A stretch of 64,000 nt of DNA from Pteria penguin (lineage: Eukaryota; Mollusca; Bivalvia; Pterioida; Pteriidae). The translations under genes were made by a program, and so were the position numbers. The stretch spans positions 66,662,381 through 66,726,380 of the forward strand of contig CM068581.1 of NCBI GenBank assembly GCA_035048485.1, given 5' to 3'. The notes under the pieces were generated by a model. It searched no databases. It worked only from the letters and a program-made list of their open reading frames with translations, and had not been told where the DNA came from. Shown here piece by piece: positions 12,601 through 23,474 of the stretch (positions are counted from its first letter, which is position 1; each line of letters begins with the position of its first letter).

Positions 12601-13454
12601 AAAGCCCCCTATCTAGATCGGGGCATGCCCCATTTCGTGGTCAGGGGACATCCCTCTACCAAACCCACATAGTGGTATAAATTCCCCAGGGGGGTGCAAC
12701 CTGGGCATAGCCAGCTCATGGTCTAAAAAGATTAAAAAAAAATAAGATTTTACTTATAAATTGAAGATAAATCCCGATGAGTATAACTTATAATAAGTCA
12801 TCAGTCTGGATCATACAAGCGTTTGTGAAGTAGTCTCATAGTAGGAGCTTGAAAGATCGAATTTGAATGAGATTGTGTTATCTTTGTCCTTTTGTGTGCC
12901 TTTTGATGTATCCAGTGGTACTGGAAACCAAAATATAGTGATTGTAATTCTGTAAACTAAATAATCACCTCAAATGCAATATTGCACCGAATCATTAGTA
13001 TTACCATTATCTTTTCTACTTTGTTGTAACTGACCAAAGTCTTGTTCTTAAATGAGTTTAACTACCAATGCTAAATCATTGTCATTTGAAATGTTTCACC
13101 GATTTAAAGGAAGTTGGGTTGTCTGCCCTTGATTAGAACTCTCTCGCCTTCTATATATCATTATGAAGTAAATAAAAGTGACTTATACTTGACTGTCCCT
13201 ATCTTACCATGACCAGCTGACAATACAAATAAAAATGTATATTGAATTGACGATCATTCACAACGTTTATGCTGCCCACTTGCGCGGACTATCGAAAAAA
13301 GCAAGGGCAGACAATTCATCTTTTTAAGATAATTTGTGATATCAGTAACTTTTATCAATGTTTAATTTTAGGACCAGCTTGTCCGACTTGTGGATCCTCC
13401 ATCGAACCTGGCACCCAACTCTATAGTGAAATTCTGAACAGCAGCATTTCATGA
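463..13454 (+). CDS. Copine-like protein, 3' part of gene (5'-partial)
   Basis: Copines are Ca2+-dependent phospholipid-binding proteins with two C2 domains followed by a vWA-like copine domain. Only the second half of the copine domain lies in the window; the C2 domains and MIDAS start must lie upstream of base 1. Exons: 463-636, 2080-2232, 4221-4331, 6047-6130, 6675-6873 and 13372-13454, giving 267 codons here. Introns 1-4 are phase 0, and the last is phase 1 and joins G to GA. Family signatures are AVYGFGAKW, SGPTKLAPMIEKAA, VLLVIT-DGVVNDID and SHLPLSVVFVGVG. A segment usually found between FSLM and SGLV in copines (a short LDGD-type stretch) is absent, so a mini-exon may have been missed. 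The C-terminus is not typical of copines: a Ser-rich stretch, then a CPTCG-containing tail. The paralogue cannot be assigned. Confidence 0.85.
637..4220. other. Copine-like introns (two), no other gene
   Basis: AT-rich intronic DNA interrupted only by the 2080-2232 exon. Both strands were scanned for open frames; they are short and without recognisable domains. Around 3200-3330 there is a decayed stretch with ggtcactcaaggtca-type motifs typical of a dispersed repeat. Confidence 0.6.
2080..2232 (+). CDS. Copine-like gene, exon b (vWA domain)
   Basis: 51 codons, phase 0 at both ends, preceded by tattttcag and followed by gtaatg. It contains SGPTKLAPMIEKAA, the conserved GPTNFAP-type copine segment, and ends VLLVIT, which joins to DGVV of the next exon to form the expected LxxLTDG-like motif (here LVITDG). 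Confidence 0.88.
4221..4331 (+). CDS. Copine-like gene, exon c (vWA domain)
   Basis: 37 codons, phase 0 at both ends, acceptor ttttgacag and donor gtaagt. It encodes DGVVNDIDRT through FVGVGPADFSLM, a strong copine match (SxxPLSVIIVGVGxADF type). It is not an open frame of any length and was found only from splice sites and homology. Confidence 0.9.
4332..6046. other. Copine-like intron with decayed repeats
   Basis: Holds a roughly 49-bp direct duplication near 4672-4775 (cttttaattRatatcatac core), scattered GACCTTGA-type repeat motifs up to 5050, and the AAT/ATT palindromic microsatellite at 5074-5187. No coding exon was identified, although a mini-exon of the copine domain may be hidden here. 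Confidence 0.5.
5074..5187. repeat. AAT/ATT microsatellite forming a perfect palindrome
   Basis: Imperfect AAT/AAC repeats turn into pure AAT units and then switch abruptly at about 5160 to ATT units, giving a long self-complementary stretch inside the copine-like intron. Confidence 0.9.
6047..6130 (+). CDS. Copine-like gene, exon d (end of vWA domain)
   Basis: 28 codons, SGLVADRSNT to GGNLAH, donor gtaagt. The acceptor is taken as ccaag at 6042-6046; a start two bases later would break the phase. VFVAFRKE aligns with the VQFVPFRxF block of copines. The residues linking it to exon c are shorter than usual, so a small upstream exon may be missing. Confidence 0.65.
6675..6873 (+). CDS. Copine-like gene, exon e (C-terminal helix and Ser-rich tail)
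   Basis: 66 codons plus one base. It begins AREAMASISTQILQYMKK, the A-LA-IPxQ-type last helix of the copine domain, then runs into a Ser/Asn/Lys-rich tail (ENRPSLLSRNASRNSVL) and stops at cacag before gtaaag. It ends in phase 1, which the 13372 exon satisfies. Confidence 0.8.
8443..8515 (-). mobile_element. SINE family B, 5'-truncated, with TSD
   Basis: Only the 3' body is present (complement of gattggtgttttacgtcgc...gacatggaagcaggagg). It is flanked by an 11-bp duplication aatctttagta at 8432-8442 and 8516-8526. The other arm of the inverted repeat lacks it at the matching place, so it inserted after the arms formed. Confidence 0.88.
9767..10011 (+). mobile_element. tRNA-derived SINE family A, near full length, with TSD
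   Basis: tRNA-like head with an A-box-like (tgacctagtggta) and a B-box-like (ggtcgagtccc) region. The conserved body follows (atgagacagtaaaaaccgag, gttaaagatccctcactgc) and the tail ends gtcaccatatacgtgaaatc. Flanked by taactttta at 9758-9766 and 10012-10020. It sits in the spacer of the large inverted repeat. Confidence 0.9.
11764..11936 (-). mobile_element. tRNA-derived SINE family B, full length, with TSD
   Basis: Read on the minus strand: a tRNA-like head (gcttggtgtagtggttaagcg and ggttcgattccc boxes), a body with cctcctgcttccatgtcgcg and a tail of aaccaaccaacg type. Flanked by cgtcaccatcg at 11753-11763 and 11937-11947. The insertion interrupts only the right arm of the inverted repeat. 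Confidence 0.92.
13372..13454 (+). CDS. Copine-like gene, terminal exon, copy 1
   Basis: Acceptor aattttag, then GA CCA GCT TGT..., ending in TGA at 13452-13454. Joined to exon e it reads STGPACPTCGSSIEPG and finishes LNSSIS. The CPxCG knuckle resembles half of a zinc ribbon, and no partner knuckle is seen in this exon. The phase matches exon e exactly. Two near-identical copies follow at 147-bp spacing. Confidence 0.7.
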
Positions 13455-13518
13455 CGAAATGTCCACATTTAGCATTGTTGTGTGGGGATGCCATTTATTA
13501 CATCATGTTTAATTTTAG

Positions 13519-13601
13519 GACCAGCTTGTCCGACTTGTGGATCCTCCATCGAACCTGGCACCCAACTCTATAGTGAAATTCTGAACAGCAGCATTTCATG
13601 A
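13519..13601 (+). CDS. Copine-like gene, terminal exon, copy 2 (possible alternative last exon)
   Basis: Identical to copy 1 through acceptor, 27 codons and TGA, displaced by 147 bp. It could be used as an alternative last exon; because the encoded peptide is the same, the choice would change only the 3' UTR. Confidence 0.5.
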
Positions 13602-13665
13602 CGAAATGTCCACATTTAGCATTGTTGTGTGGGGATGCCATTTATTACATCATGTCTAATTTTAG

Positions 13666-13748
13666 GACCAGCTTGTCCGACTTGTGGATCCTCCATCCAA
13701 CCTGGTATCCAACTCTATAGTGAAATTCTGAACAGCAGCATTTCATAA
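13666..13748 (+). CDS. Copine-like gene, terminal exon, copy 3 (diverged)
   Basis: Third copy, another 147 bp on. It keeps the acceptor and an open 27-codon frame, ending in TAA rather than TGA. Two residues differ from copies 1 and 2: E to Q in SSIEPG and T to I in PGTQL. Intact splice signal and frame leave it usable as an alternative terminal exon. Confidence 0.45.
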
Positions 13749-13798
13749 CGAAATGTCCACATTTAGCATTGTTGTATGGGGATGCCATTTATTACATT

Positions 13799-14352
13799 AT
13801 ATGCTCTTTCATTCTCAACTATCTGTACCTCACATATTTATTGCATTTATAACTTTCATCATTTTTAATTTTTCATGATAAATGGACTATACTCAGTAAT
13901 ATTTTTATATTATAATTTCCATGATTTTAAACACATGTATTAATCTGTTACTAATTTATAATTTTACGAAAGTTGATATAATTCAATAATGCATACACAT
14001 GTAATATTCATTTTAACCAGATCCTGAACTGAAAAGTACTTACGAGCAATACGTAGGCGGTTTTGTCTCAGTTTTCTTCTTCTTGAAACTTTTTTGTATA
14101 TCTATATATATATTTATTGTCATAAATCTGAACACTGTTAAATGTTATATACATATTGTTTAATTGTTAAAGAAAGACAGTTAATCTGATCCATACCAAG
14201 TATTTTGTTTTTGTGTATCAAACTGCAGTCCGGTCCAGATAAAATGAAATCCAGAGGACACCAGAGACATATATGTCTCTGAGGACACCAAAAGTACTTC
14301 ATATCAATCAGTTTCCATGCAACCGGTATGAGGGCGATACATAATAAACATC
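13799..14352. other. AT-rich intergenic stretch
   Basis: Sequence after the terminal exon array. No canonical AATAAA was seen close to the exon stops. It contains a perfect 20-bp palindrome at 14262-14281 built from CAGAGACATA and its complement. Confidence 0.5.
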
Positions 14353-14538
14353 CAGGCGCGGATCCAGAAATTGTGTTGAGAGGGGCGTCCTTCCCAATGA
14401 ATTTTCCGAAATGGATCCACCCATGTTTTTGTGTGTAAAATCACTTATTTCACATCGAAAAATAACAAAAAAAGTAATTTTCGCCGATTCTCAGAGTGAG
14501 TTCATACCTCCAGTTCACCCCTCTGGATCCGCGCATGG
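14353..14538. mobile_element. Short MITE-like element with gcgcggatccaga termini
   Basis: The left end ggcgcggatccagaaa and right end ctctggatccgcgcatgg form short terminal inverted repeats around about 150 bp of non-coding DNA. A related piece with ggatcc-type ends lies at 24815-25030. Confidence 0.6.
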
Positions 14539-14680
14539 CATCTAGTTTTATTTTGCACAATGAAGATTTCGAATAATCAGAGTTCATACTAAGCGGATTA
14601 GCTGTATTTGCAAACAAATTTTGTACGTGCAATACAATAGGAGACATTAAATAATTCTCTACCAATATATTAATTTCGAT

Positions 14681-14935
14681 GACTGATTGATTATTTTTAT
14701 GTCACTTCCCGATTATTTCACGTATATGTAACGCCACCTGCCTGATGCATTACATACAAATTTAGACCTTTGCAACGGACCCTCCGGAAGCAGTGAGGGA
14801 TCCTTTATGTGACACGGGACATCGGCTTTTACTGTCTCATCAGAAAGACGGTACACCGGTGTACCTATGGCGGGAATCGAACCCGGTATCTCTCGATCAC
14901 TAGCCGAGCACCTCATTCAATGGGCTTCACCAGCC
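14681..14935 (-). mobile_element. SINE family A, full-length relic
   Basis: Complement of the family A consensus: the tail gattgattatttttatgtcac is at the left and the degenerate tRNA-like head (ggcgggaatcgaacccgg B-box complement) at the right. Diverged from the younger copies. Confidence 0.85.
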
Positions 14936-17062
14936 TTTCAGAGGTAGGCGGGGCTCATACTCCTTGCACGTCACCGTAGGGCGTGCACCAAATGGGCGGA
15001 GCTTGTACACTGATTCCTTATGTACTATTAGTTTATGTCATCACAATATCAGGCTATAAGGTAGAAAAAATCAATTTGGCAGTGTACAAATAAGATTTAT
15101 AATCGAAGCAAAGCGATGGCAATAGCAATGAGAAAATTCAACGACGTCATCACAAAGTATACTGAACAGAACAACAAAGTAATGGACATAGGAGGAATAA
15201 ATGCCTTGTATCCATAGGAAATATAGCCAGCATCTAAAGTACGAATTCTCCAAGAACTGCTTAATGGCATTGGCACGTGATATGCTGATTTCATTTTCCA
15301 TGAATACCATCAATAAAACATTCGTTTTTTATCGAAACAGGAAAGTTATTGGTGCTCTATCACCGCGATACCCAAAATGACGTAACGTGACGAACATTCA
15401 TGGACAGAAATCGTGTAGGTAGCGAGAGGAGTTATCTTCTCTTATTTGGTTTGTAACACCTGCCATGAAAACTTGAGGCTATGAATGGTGTCATATCATA
15501 TACAATGTGTCACATCAATTCTCCTATTACATGCGTGTAATGATACTGGGGGACGATACAGTCCAACTTCAAGTAGCTCCAACATTGGCACTTTATTGCT
15601 GGTTTATGTTGATAAATATATCTGTTTTTGAGATGTTACTATGAAAAGAAGTATTTTAGAGTTACATAGCCATCCATAAGATTTTGTCACTGAAATTCTG
15701 AATAAGATTTCAGCAATAATTGAGGATTTTTAGTTTGAGTGGAAATAGCAAAAACAAAAAAATAATAAAACTAAAAAAAGAAAAACCCGTCACTCGACAA
15801 AAATTCAATGGGGAAAATATATATGTATAAGAGTGCAACACAGTGATGTATGGAACACCTGCAATGAAACATATGAAACAATGGTAAGACTTTAAAGTAT
15901 CCTGTTTTACCTTCAAATCTAATAGGAAAGCTGACTGAAATGAAAAAAAACCCCGACAAAATACTTATCTTTTTACTACATGTATCTCTAAAAATTTGCG
16001 TGTTTATAGATACCTTTAAAATAGCACCCAGTAGCAAATCTACCCATCCCCATGTGTGTGTGTTTTAGTATTCTCACAATTGTGTTCAAATTTTTAGTAT
16101 TCTGCAAAATATCTAAAAATAACTAGTGTTATGTAGAGACTACACTGAACATAAAATGTTATATAATTCTTAGTTTTATGTTTTATAAATTTTCTTCTCA
16201 TTGGTATGCATGAGACAGCATTATATTTTAATTCATTTATTGCCGACAATGACATAATTATGTAAGCATTTGCAGATGATGTCTTTGAAGACAGAAAAGA
16301 TATACATGTATTTCTCTTTGACTTAATGAGGAAATTGAAATTGCAATATCTCTACACTGATATAGACGAGTTGAAGGAACAGGCATTTTTTTTTTTAGAA
16401 AATTATATAATATTTACAGTATTTTAGTATTTAGTTACGCAAGTATTCTAAAGAAGCGTCACGGGTTGATTTTAAAACGCTACTGAAGTATATGTAAAAA
16501 CTGAATGTACCCGTATGATACCTGCCAAAAAAGGTGAATCGCATTCCTTTTATTTCACCTTATGTGGAAGGTTGTGCAATGTTGTGGGGTATATAGGGAA
16601 ACCGTAGCTAATAAGAAGAGAAAATGTAGTAGAAAAGATGGATAGATTTATCAGAAACAACATATGTGTTACATAGAAGGATATGTGATCAACGTGATTG
16701 ATACCCAGAAAAATTCGTTCTATGTTTAATATACAAGGTAAAAAGTGTATGTTTTGTCATTTTAGACCTTGCATGGCTCTGTACTTATATTGGTTTCAGC
16801 TCTTCTTATTCGGTCAATTTCGTAATTGGTTACACTGCAGATATTCTAGTTTTCCATACTGAGGCATAAGTTATCGATATGAATATATGGTGTAATGAAG
16901 AAATACTGCTAATATACGCAGTTAAAATCGTAAAATAATTTATGTAAACTATAAATATTTAACTAAAATACCTATTATCAACTAGAACTTAAGAATGAAA
17001 TGTAATATTTAACGAAAAGACTTCGATCATGTTGCCATCTGGGGATTAGAGTTACAGGATCA
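14936..17062. other. Intergenic, no gene found
   Basis: AT-rich sequence with only short open frames on both strands, none with a recognisable domain or splice-consistent partner. Near 15115 a 33-codon ATG frame exists but resembles nothing known. Confidence 0.5.
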
Positions 17063-17410
17063 CTGATTGATTGATTGATTGGTTAATTGATTGAATGATT
17101 TATTGATTGATTGATTTATTTATTTATCTATTTATTAATTGATTGATCATTCGTTTACGTAACACCAATATCAGTTTACCTATATGGTAAAGGCATATGC
17201 CTTATGAATTGCATAAACATTGATACCTTTGCAACGGACCCACCCGAAGGAGTGAGGGATATCTTTTCGTGCCACTCCTATAGTGACACGGGACTTCCAT
17301 TTCCTTAGGCCTCAACCGAAAGGCATGACACCAGTGTGAACACAGCGCGGATCAAACCCGGAACCTCTCGGTCACGATCAGAGCGTCTCATTCACTGAGT
17401 TACACTGCCT
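17063..17410 (-). mobile_element. SINE family A relic with expanded gatt tail
   Basis: Complement of family A body (gcaacggacccacccgaag, gacacgggac) and head. The tail is unusually long because of gattgatt/tatttattt microsatellite growth at 17063-17150. Confidence 0.82.
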
Positions 17411-18234
17411 CGCAATATTGGATAAAGAGATTCTTTGAACATAAATTCCCTTCTTATCATGATCGAAGCATAGAATATAATTTTCACTTACCTCTGAACG
17501 GAATATACGAATTTCATATTTTACGTGATATATGGGGCCTCATATCTGACATACTACGTTTTTCTGACATACTACGTTTTGCAGGAAATTTCATTGTGGC
17601 GTATGTGCTTGAATTTTTTCGTTTCTGTAGAATGTCGCAGTTTTGAGCGGCAAAACATCATATGTATGCAATGTAGTTAATAATTACTACAAATTATATT
17701 TAATCAGATATCATGCACTGTACAAGTTCTCTGTTCTGCTCTGCTTTTACAAAATTCGACAAAGTTTAAATATAACTTCCTATTTAAAAACCACCAGTAT
17801 ATTGACAAGCGTAGCTTTTTAAAAAGCTTAGGTTGCAATCGGAATAGCATTAAATTTTCAAGTTGTTGGTCACAAAGCCAAATGGCATAATGTAAATAGG
17901 AATTACATGTACTTGTTTTTTGTAAACAATCTTTTTATGCGCAGTTGTGAATTTTCCCGCTAAAATTTCTAAAGTCACGCCTCATTTTTTTCCTTATTAG
18001 GAAAGTAGGCGCGCTTTTTCCCGTTTTATTAAAGTCTCTCGGATGTTATCGTTGATATTCGGAAATAATTTAGTTTTTGTAGTGAGCAAATCTTCTTTTT
18101 TTTTTAAATTGTTGACATTTTATAAGATTTATTTCTAGAAATCTCAATATTTACAACAGAATGATGTGCTAATATTGTTTCTTAGTACTAGATTATTACC
18201 CAACATGCCACGCTAATGGAGTTTGCAGATGCGC
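17411..18234. other. Intergenic, no gene found
   Basis: AT-rich; a short direct duplication (ctgacatactacgttttt) at about 17547-17582 is the only structure noted. Confidence 0.45.
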
Positions 18235-18360
18235 TCTCAAAGCGAATGACGGCTAGCATGACGGCTAGATGATTCGGTACCATAGGTCGTGGGTTCGAGT
18301 CTCAGTCGGGGAACGAATATAAGTGAAATATAGGGTGCCTTTTTAGTTGTAGTGTCTTTG

Positions 18361-18446
<86 letters not shown>
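18235..18446 (+). mobile_element. tRNA-like SINE fragment followed by (TA)n
   Basis: 18235-18360 has a B-box-like gtgggttcgagtctc and an upstream ggctagatgattcgg A-box-like segment, followed by a uniform (TA)n tract at 18362-18446. It differs from families A and B and may be a third SINE family or a worn copy. Confidence 0.5.
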
Positions 18447-18447
<1 letters not shown>

Positions 18448-21400
18448 AAACTCTCGCAGATAATTGAGGATAAGCTTCAGTGTTAAGCGTGACTGAAGAG
18501 ACATTTAGTCGTCTAGTTATTACGTAACCATGCTTTAAACTGGTTTAAGACAACTTTTCGCCTAATGTAAAGATTTCAACAACCGGATATTTATGTGCCT
18601 TATACACTTTTGATGCGACATCCAACGCCATCAGCACTGTCACAAAGTCTACGTACATTAATCATTGCTTCCTCCCTCGAATGTAAATATGTCACTGCAG
18701 AAGTTATTTTCGTCGATCTAATAAAAGATATTTTGGTCTTAATTATAAAAGCGTACAGTATCAATAAAATGTTTATTTAAGGTCATACGGGCTTTGCTTG
18801 TAAGTGACAATGATTTAAATTGCAAACATGTTTCAGGAAGTGCGATTTCTTCTTCGTCATATGGCCGTCACGATAATAAAATTTATTATTTCTATATTTA
18901 ATTAAAGATGATATACTGCCACAATTAGGATAATCATTATTTTACCTGGTCAAAATTGACAGATCAACGCAATAAACGTCTTTTATCTTTTAATTTATAG
19001 CCGTTCTATATAGTAAATTTCACTTGGTATTTCATGATTAATTGAAGAAAATACATTTTTGTAGCTCTGTTTATTTCTGAATAGTTTAACGTTGAGGGTT
19101 TTGTTTTCCTCCTATGAATAATAAGCGGCAATCAAAACTTATTGACGAGAATCGACCTTTTTATTGAATGATGTAATTTGGTAAGTCTTTATATAATTTG
19201 TTGATGGTGAATGATTACATAAAATGAAAACACAGTTTATATTCATTACTAATACTAAAAAAATATTATAAAATAAATAGATATATAGATAAAATAAAAG
19301 TCCTACTTCACCAATAGATTTCTGTGATGGGAGAGAATATGAGAATCTAGAATCTAGAATCACCAGATCGAAAGATGACTGATCAGTCGAGGGTGACATA
19401 CTTCGACATAACCCCAACCGATGCGTTAGGTTATTCTTAATTCTCATCAAATAAACCCCCTATCTACCCCCTTTCAGTGCTTTTTCATTCCTGGCACTTC
19501 ACACATCTTTGTCCTAGTTTCAATACTACGCTAAAATAGTTTCAGATAGGAAAGTAAACAAACATATAAATATAAGAAGAGTTAATTAAAGCTCTTTTTT
19601 GTATCTCAATATGTATAGTAATAATTGCTTAGTAATACACCGTGCTAGATCGATGTTCCAGATCGATTGATCTAGAACCCCACTTCCGGTGGAATTCTTC
19701 AGTCTCGTATGCGAGAACAACACCGCTATAGCTAAATAGTTAGGATACCTGACTGTTGGTCGAAGGGTCCGAAGTTCGAATACTATGTCCTTTTCGCGTC
19801 TTAATTCTTAAGAAATTGTATAAACTTTGTCTAATATTTCGATAGCCTCAATGGCATATACATGAACACTCAATCAATGTTTCATTGGACAAAAATATGT
19901 ACTGGAAATAAAAATTGAGGCCAATTACCTTACGTTTGTGGGCGTCTCCTGTTTAGCTAGCTCCGATGGCCTTCATGTATGTTCGGAGGAGATACTAATA
20001 GTATGAACCTAGGTCGTGTCATATTATATTCATTATTCCGATATCAAACGGAGCATAAGAGAAAAATAAACATTTGAAATATGAATTATTTATGAAATTG
20101 AAATAATTAAATTAATATCAAATTATTCACTGGAGCGAATGTTGCTTTTACGATGAATATAAACATGTACATTTATACAATTGACATTTTTCATTTCTGA
20201 ATTTGTAAATATTCTCATGAATTCTTACTAAAAGTCTTATTAATAACAAAAACCATAAACGAAACAAATTTGACACAAAAGATAAAAAATTTTACACATC
20301 AAAAACTTTTACCTAGACGTCTTTTAAATGCATTTCTCACCTATAAGCATTTGCGAGAAATGTAATTAATTAAAGACACAAATCACTCATGGGTGTTTCA
20401 GACAGAACATGCACCGCAAGGTCAAAGGTCAACCGAGATTATTTTGATGGTTCTTCCTTAACAGTTTGGAGAGTGTTTCCTTTACAAATGTTAAGCGTTG
20501 AAGTTCACCACGCGAAGTCAGCATGAACGTACATAACACGTCAAGGAGATGTATGAAGTCTTTTTTATTGGACGACATATCCTAAAGTGTGAGAGGAAGG
20601 ATGAAGGATCTGTTGCAAAGGACGTAAGGTAAAGATAATTCTTTTTGATACATCTGGGATAACTGAGATATAAATCATTTATTTTTGATTTGTTTTGAAT
20701 GTAGTGAAGTTTTTAAGGTACTCAATTAAGGAATGTTTGTTCCGTAATAATTTAATTTATCAATTTTCATAAGCAAAAGAGAAGTTCACCCTGCAGTATT
20801 TCTACACTTTATGTTTTTTTTTAATATTTATAACAAGGGGAGATAACTCCTTTCGGGGCATTCATGTTGTAAAATCTCAAATTTTACTGTCGCATAAATC
20901 AATACCGTAACAAAAAGTATTTTTGTTGATGACTTGTTTTTGTAATTTGAGGTTAATTATGGGTTGGATACCTTGAACATATTACAATTTCCCTTTGCTG
21001 TCATATTGTATTTGCTTTATGGGTTTTGCTTTTGTCTTTACCTTATTTATGACGACTGAAGTTTGAATATAAATGAGATATTTCTCATATTTCTTATAAT
21101 ATTATTATGAACGACTGTTACCGTAGGATAATTATTGGTTATTTAATATAGATAAATTGATAACCCCCCCCCCCATGATATTATTACATGAAGTATAGTT
21201 GTTTTCTATCGTATTTCTTTCATCAAGTAACGAATAGTGTAAATGACAAATGTACTTTGTAAGTATGTAGTTTGTAAAGTTTTATTTCGTTTTATTTTCG
21301 ACAATCTTTGCAAAACATAATCAGCGAAATTTCCATTTCTTTCCGTAACATTCTATGGTTTAACATCGAATCCATACAAAAAAAAAAAAATAGGTTTATT

Positions 21401-21860
21401 GTGAAGTGACTGGTTGTTGTAGTAAAGGATTTAGATTCTTACCTCAGTTGAAAATTAATGTCATATGATTGAGAAAAATAATCATGAATCCTTATTCAGT
21501 GTTACAGATATAAACAGCAAAGGCGCAACAAATTAGATCAAAATCATTTTCTGACAAATCAAAGTACTAACTGAAATTTTCCATTTCAAATCAGCATTAT
21601 TATTACAATTTCTTTTTTTTTTTATTAACTTTTCCAAAAACTTCTCTCAACAAACTATCAACACACTTATGTGTCTGGTACGGCAGGTCCGTGAATTTTG
21701 TTCACATCACATGGTGGTACTTCTAATGTCTAATGAGTCAAATTCTAACCTTTCGTCGAGCATCTCGCCTAAGGTAAATATACGTAGGATTCCTTTAAAT
21801 TCCTACTGAGACAAAATCTGATCCCTTCGTCGAATGAAATTCAATACCAGGTAAAACTAC
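18447..21860. other. Intergenic, no gene found
   Basis: No frame with a recognisable domain. 19705-19800 carries another tRNA-like fragment (B-box-like gaagttcgaata). A stretch near 20540-20632 ends cgtaag followed by gtaaag and could be a 5' non-coding exon of the HSPA12-like gene, but nothing in the sequence proves this. Confidence 0.35.
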
Positions 21861-21935
21861 AGTCCGAAGTGTCCGACCCAAGCGTGAGACTGGCAAGTCT
21901 TACGCTTGGATCTGACATCTCGGACTAGCACAACT
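21861..21935. repeat. Hairpin repeat, 31-bp arms
   Basis: The arm agtccgaagtgtccgaccca at 21861 continues to 21890 and pairs with 21905-21935, ending tctcggact; few mismatches. Related arms (gacccaagcacgagacttgg and a tctgacattacggact end) occur at 38925-38980 and 39335-39375, so this is a dispersed foldback family. Confidence 0.75.
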
Positions 21936-23037
21936 AACGATTCGAAATCCAGACCTTTCGTTCACTACCTGGTCATGCTGAATTAATACTCGTTTTTATT
22001 ATGTAAGTTAATCTGTGTAAGTTTGTGTGTGTTTAGGAAGGTTAAGCTATTGATGTTCCCAACCATACACAAACACAATGGTAAAGTCTGAAAGTGCATT
22101 GATGCATTTGAATTTGTTACGCCAGTTTATACCATTACATTTAGGTAATTTTCGCTGACGTCTATATATGTAAAATTTCAGTATTTACATAATTAACATA
22201 ATGGGTACAAATGTAGGTTTGATTATTTAATAGGGTATGTAATTGCATAAAATAACCTAGCTTTTACACAGAGAATGCTTAATCAGGTAATGAGGTATGG
22301 TTTCGTAATGCCTTTCATTTATACTGCGGATCTAAAAATTTCGTGGAGAGGGGTTCATCCGGAGGAGGGGTTTACCACAGATTGTGGCGTAAATTTCTGT
22401 TTTACAAAAATAATAATAAAAAAACAAACAAAAACAAGAAACAAACAAACAACCCCCCCCCCAAAAAAAACCAAAAAACAAAAAAAAAAAAAAACAAAAA
22501 AAAAAAAAACAAACAAAAAACCCTTCCCTCCCCAAAAATAATAAATAAATAGATTATTAAAATGAATAGAATAAATAAAAATCCACCAAAGGGTAGACTT
22601 TCACTTTAAGTAAATATCTGTCTGATAGGTGTTTTTATTTATATAACTGTGGTCTTTTCCTTAACCACTTCATTATACTGAAGTGTATATTATTATAAGG
22701 CGGTAAACCACATTGTCAGCATCGCGTGATCTTATTTGTTCCTTTCTCCTGTACAGTATCCCGGGAATAACAATGAATGAAAATCAGATGAAGACGTTTC
22801 ATTCGTGAGACAGTGTCACGAGATTATTCAAATCCCATTTCATTTGTTATTTAGATGAATTAATAAGAATCACGTACCCGACACATGTGTGCAGGGCGTG
22901 GGATTATTTTTAGCTCGAAATGTTCTTTGTTTTAAATACTGATAGCTATATTTATTTATTTATTTATGTATTTAAATGTATGCATGAATAATATATATCG
23001 CAAAAGATGATAAAGATTTGAAACTGATAACAGATGT
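21936..23037. other. Intergenic with A/C-rich low-complexity tract
   Basis: 22400-22530 is an A-rich tract with short C runs, which creates meaningless Lys-rich and, on the other strand, Phe-rich open frames. 22325-22385 resembles the ggatcc-type MITE ends. No gene seen. Confidence 0.5.
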
Positions 23038-23325
23038 TTATGCCCCCAGAATCAAAGATTCGGAGGCATTTAGTTTTTGGCCTGTCTGTCTATTTATCCG
23101 TTTGTCTGCGGCAAAAACTTTAACATTATAATAAGTATAACTTATCAACTGTAAAAGATAGAGCTTTAATATTTTAAATCTTGTGATAAGACCTTTCAGT
23201 CGGTACAATAATTTTGGACCTGACCTTGACCGTGACCTTTGACCTAAATTTCAACTACTTTGAAATTGAATTTCGACTTTGTTGCCGACAGGGGCATTCG
23301 TGTTTCACAAACACATTTTTTATTC
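23038..23325 (+). mobile_element. Mollusc-type dispersed repeat with gtgtttcacaaacac end
   Basis: Starts atgcccccagaatcaaagat...cggaggcat (a terminal hairpin), then runs through ctgtctgtctattt, a gaccttgaccgtgacctttg block, and ends ggggcattcgtgtttcacaaacac. Reverse-oriented relatives lie at 49600-49850, 59256-60090 and 62220-62490. Confidence 0.75.
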
Positions 23326-23474
23326 TTATTTTTATTTTATTCTATTTTATTATTATTATCTGTTTCTTTGTTTGCTATTGTATGCCAATCCAAGAATATT
23401 GCACTAAAATATGTTGGCGGCATGTGTCTGGTGTATTGCTTTATGATATGATATATCCGAAATAGTGGGTGGTC

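Larger units (their letters stand above)
7620..12725. repeat. 5.1-kb inverted repeat (foldback element) in the last copine intron
   Basis: The left arm starts TAGACCATGAGCTGGC at 7620 and the right arm ends in its complement at 12725. The outer 750-800 bp of the arms (to about 8400 and from about 11940) are almost identical by eye. Similarity continues inward with insertions: 8600-8890 pairs with about 11185-11470, and 9540-9635 pairs with about 10680-10790. The non-paired centre is about 1 kb (9640-10675) and holds a SINE and its own small hairpin at 10018-10095. No transposase frame was found, so this is a non-autonomous foldback element or a local inverted duplication. Confidence 0.9.
13358..13798 (+). 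repeat. 147-bp tandem triplication containing the terminal exon
   Basis: Three head-to-tail units starting near 13358, 13505 and 13652. Each holds the end of the intron (tgttTaattttag), an 83-bp coding segment and about 50 bp of 3' sequence ending in gccatttattacat. Units 1 and 2 are almost identical and unit 3 has several substitutions. Sequence before unit 1 and after unit 3 is unrelated. Confidence 0.92.

Noticed and set aside
18237..18449. Tyr-Ile repeat open frame
   Set aside because: Translation of a (TA)n tract next to a SINE-like fragment.
22275..22552. Lys-rich and Phe-rich open frames
   Set aside because: Low-complexity A-rich tract; no splice or homology support.
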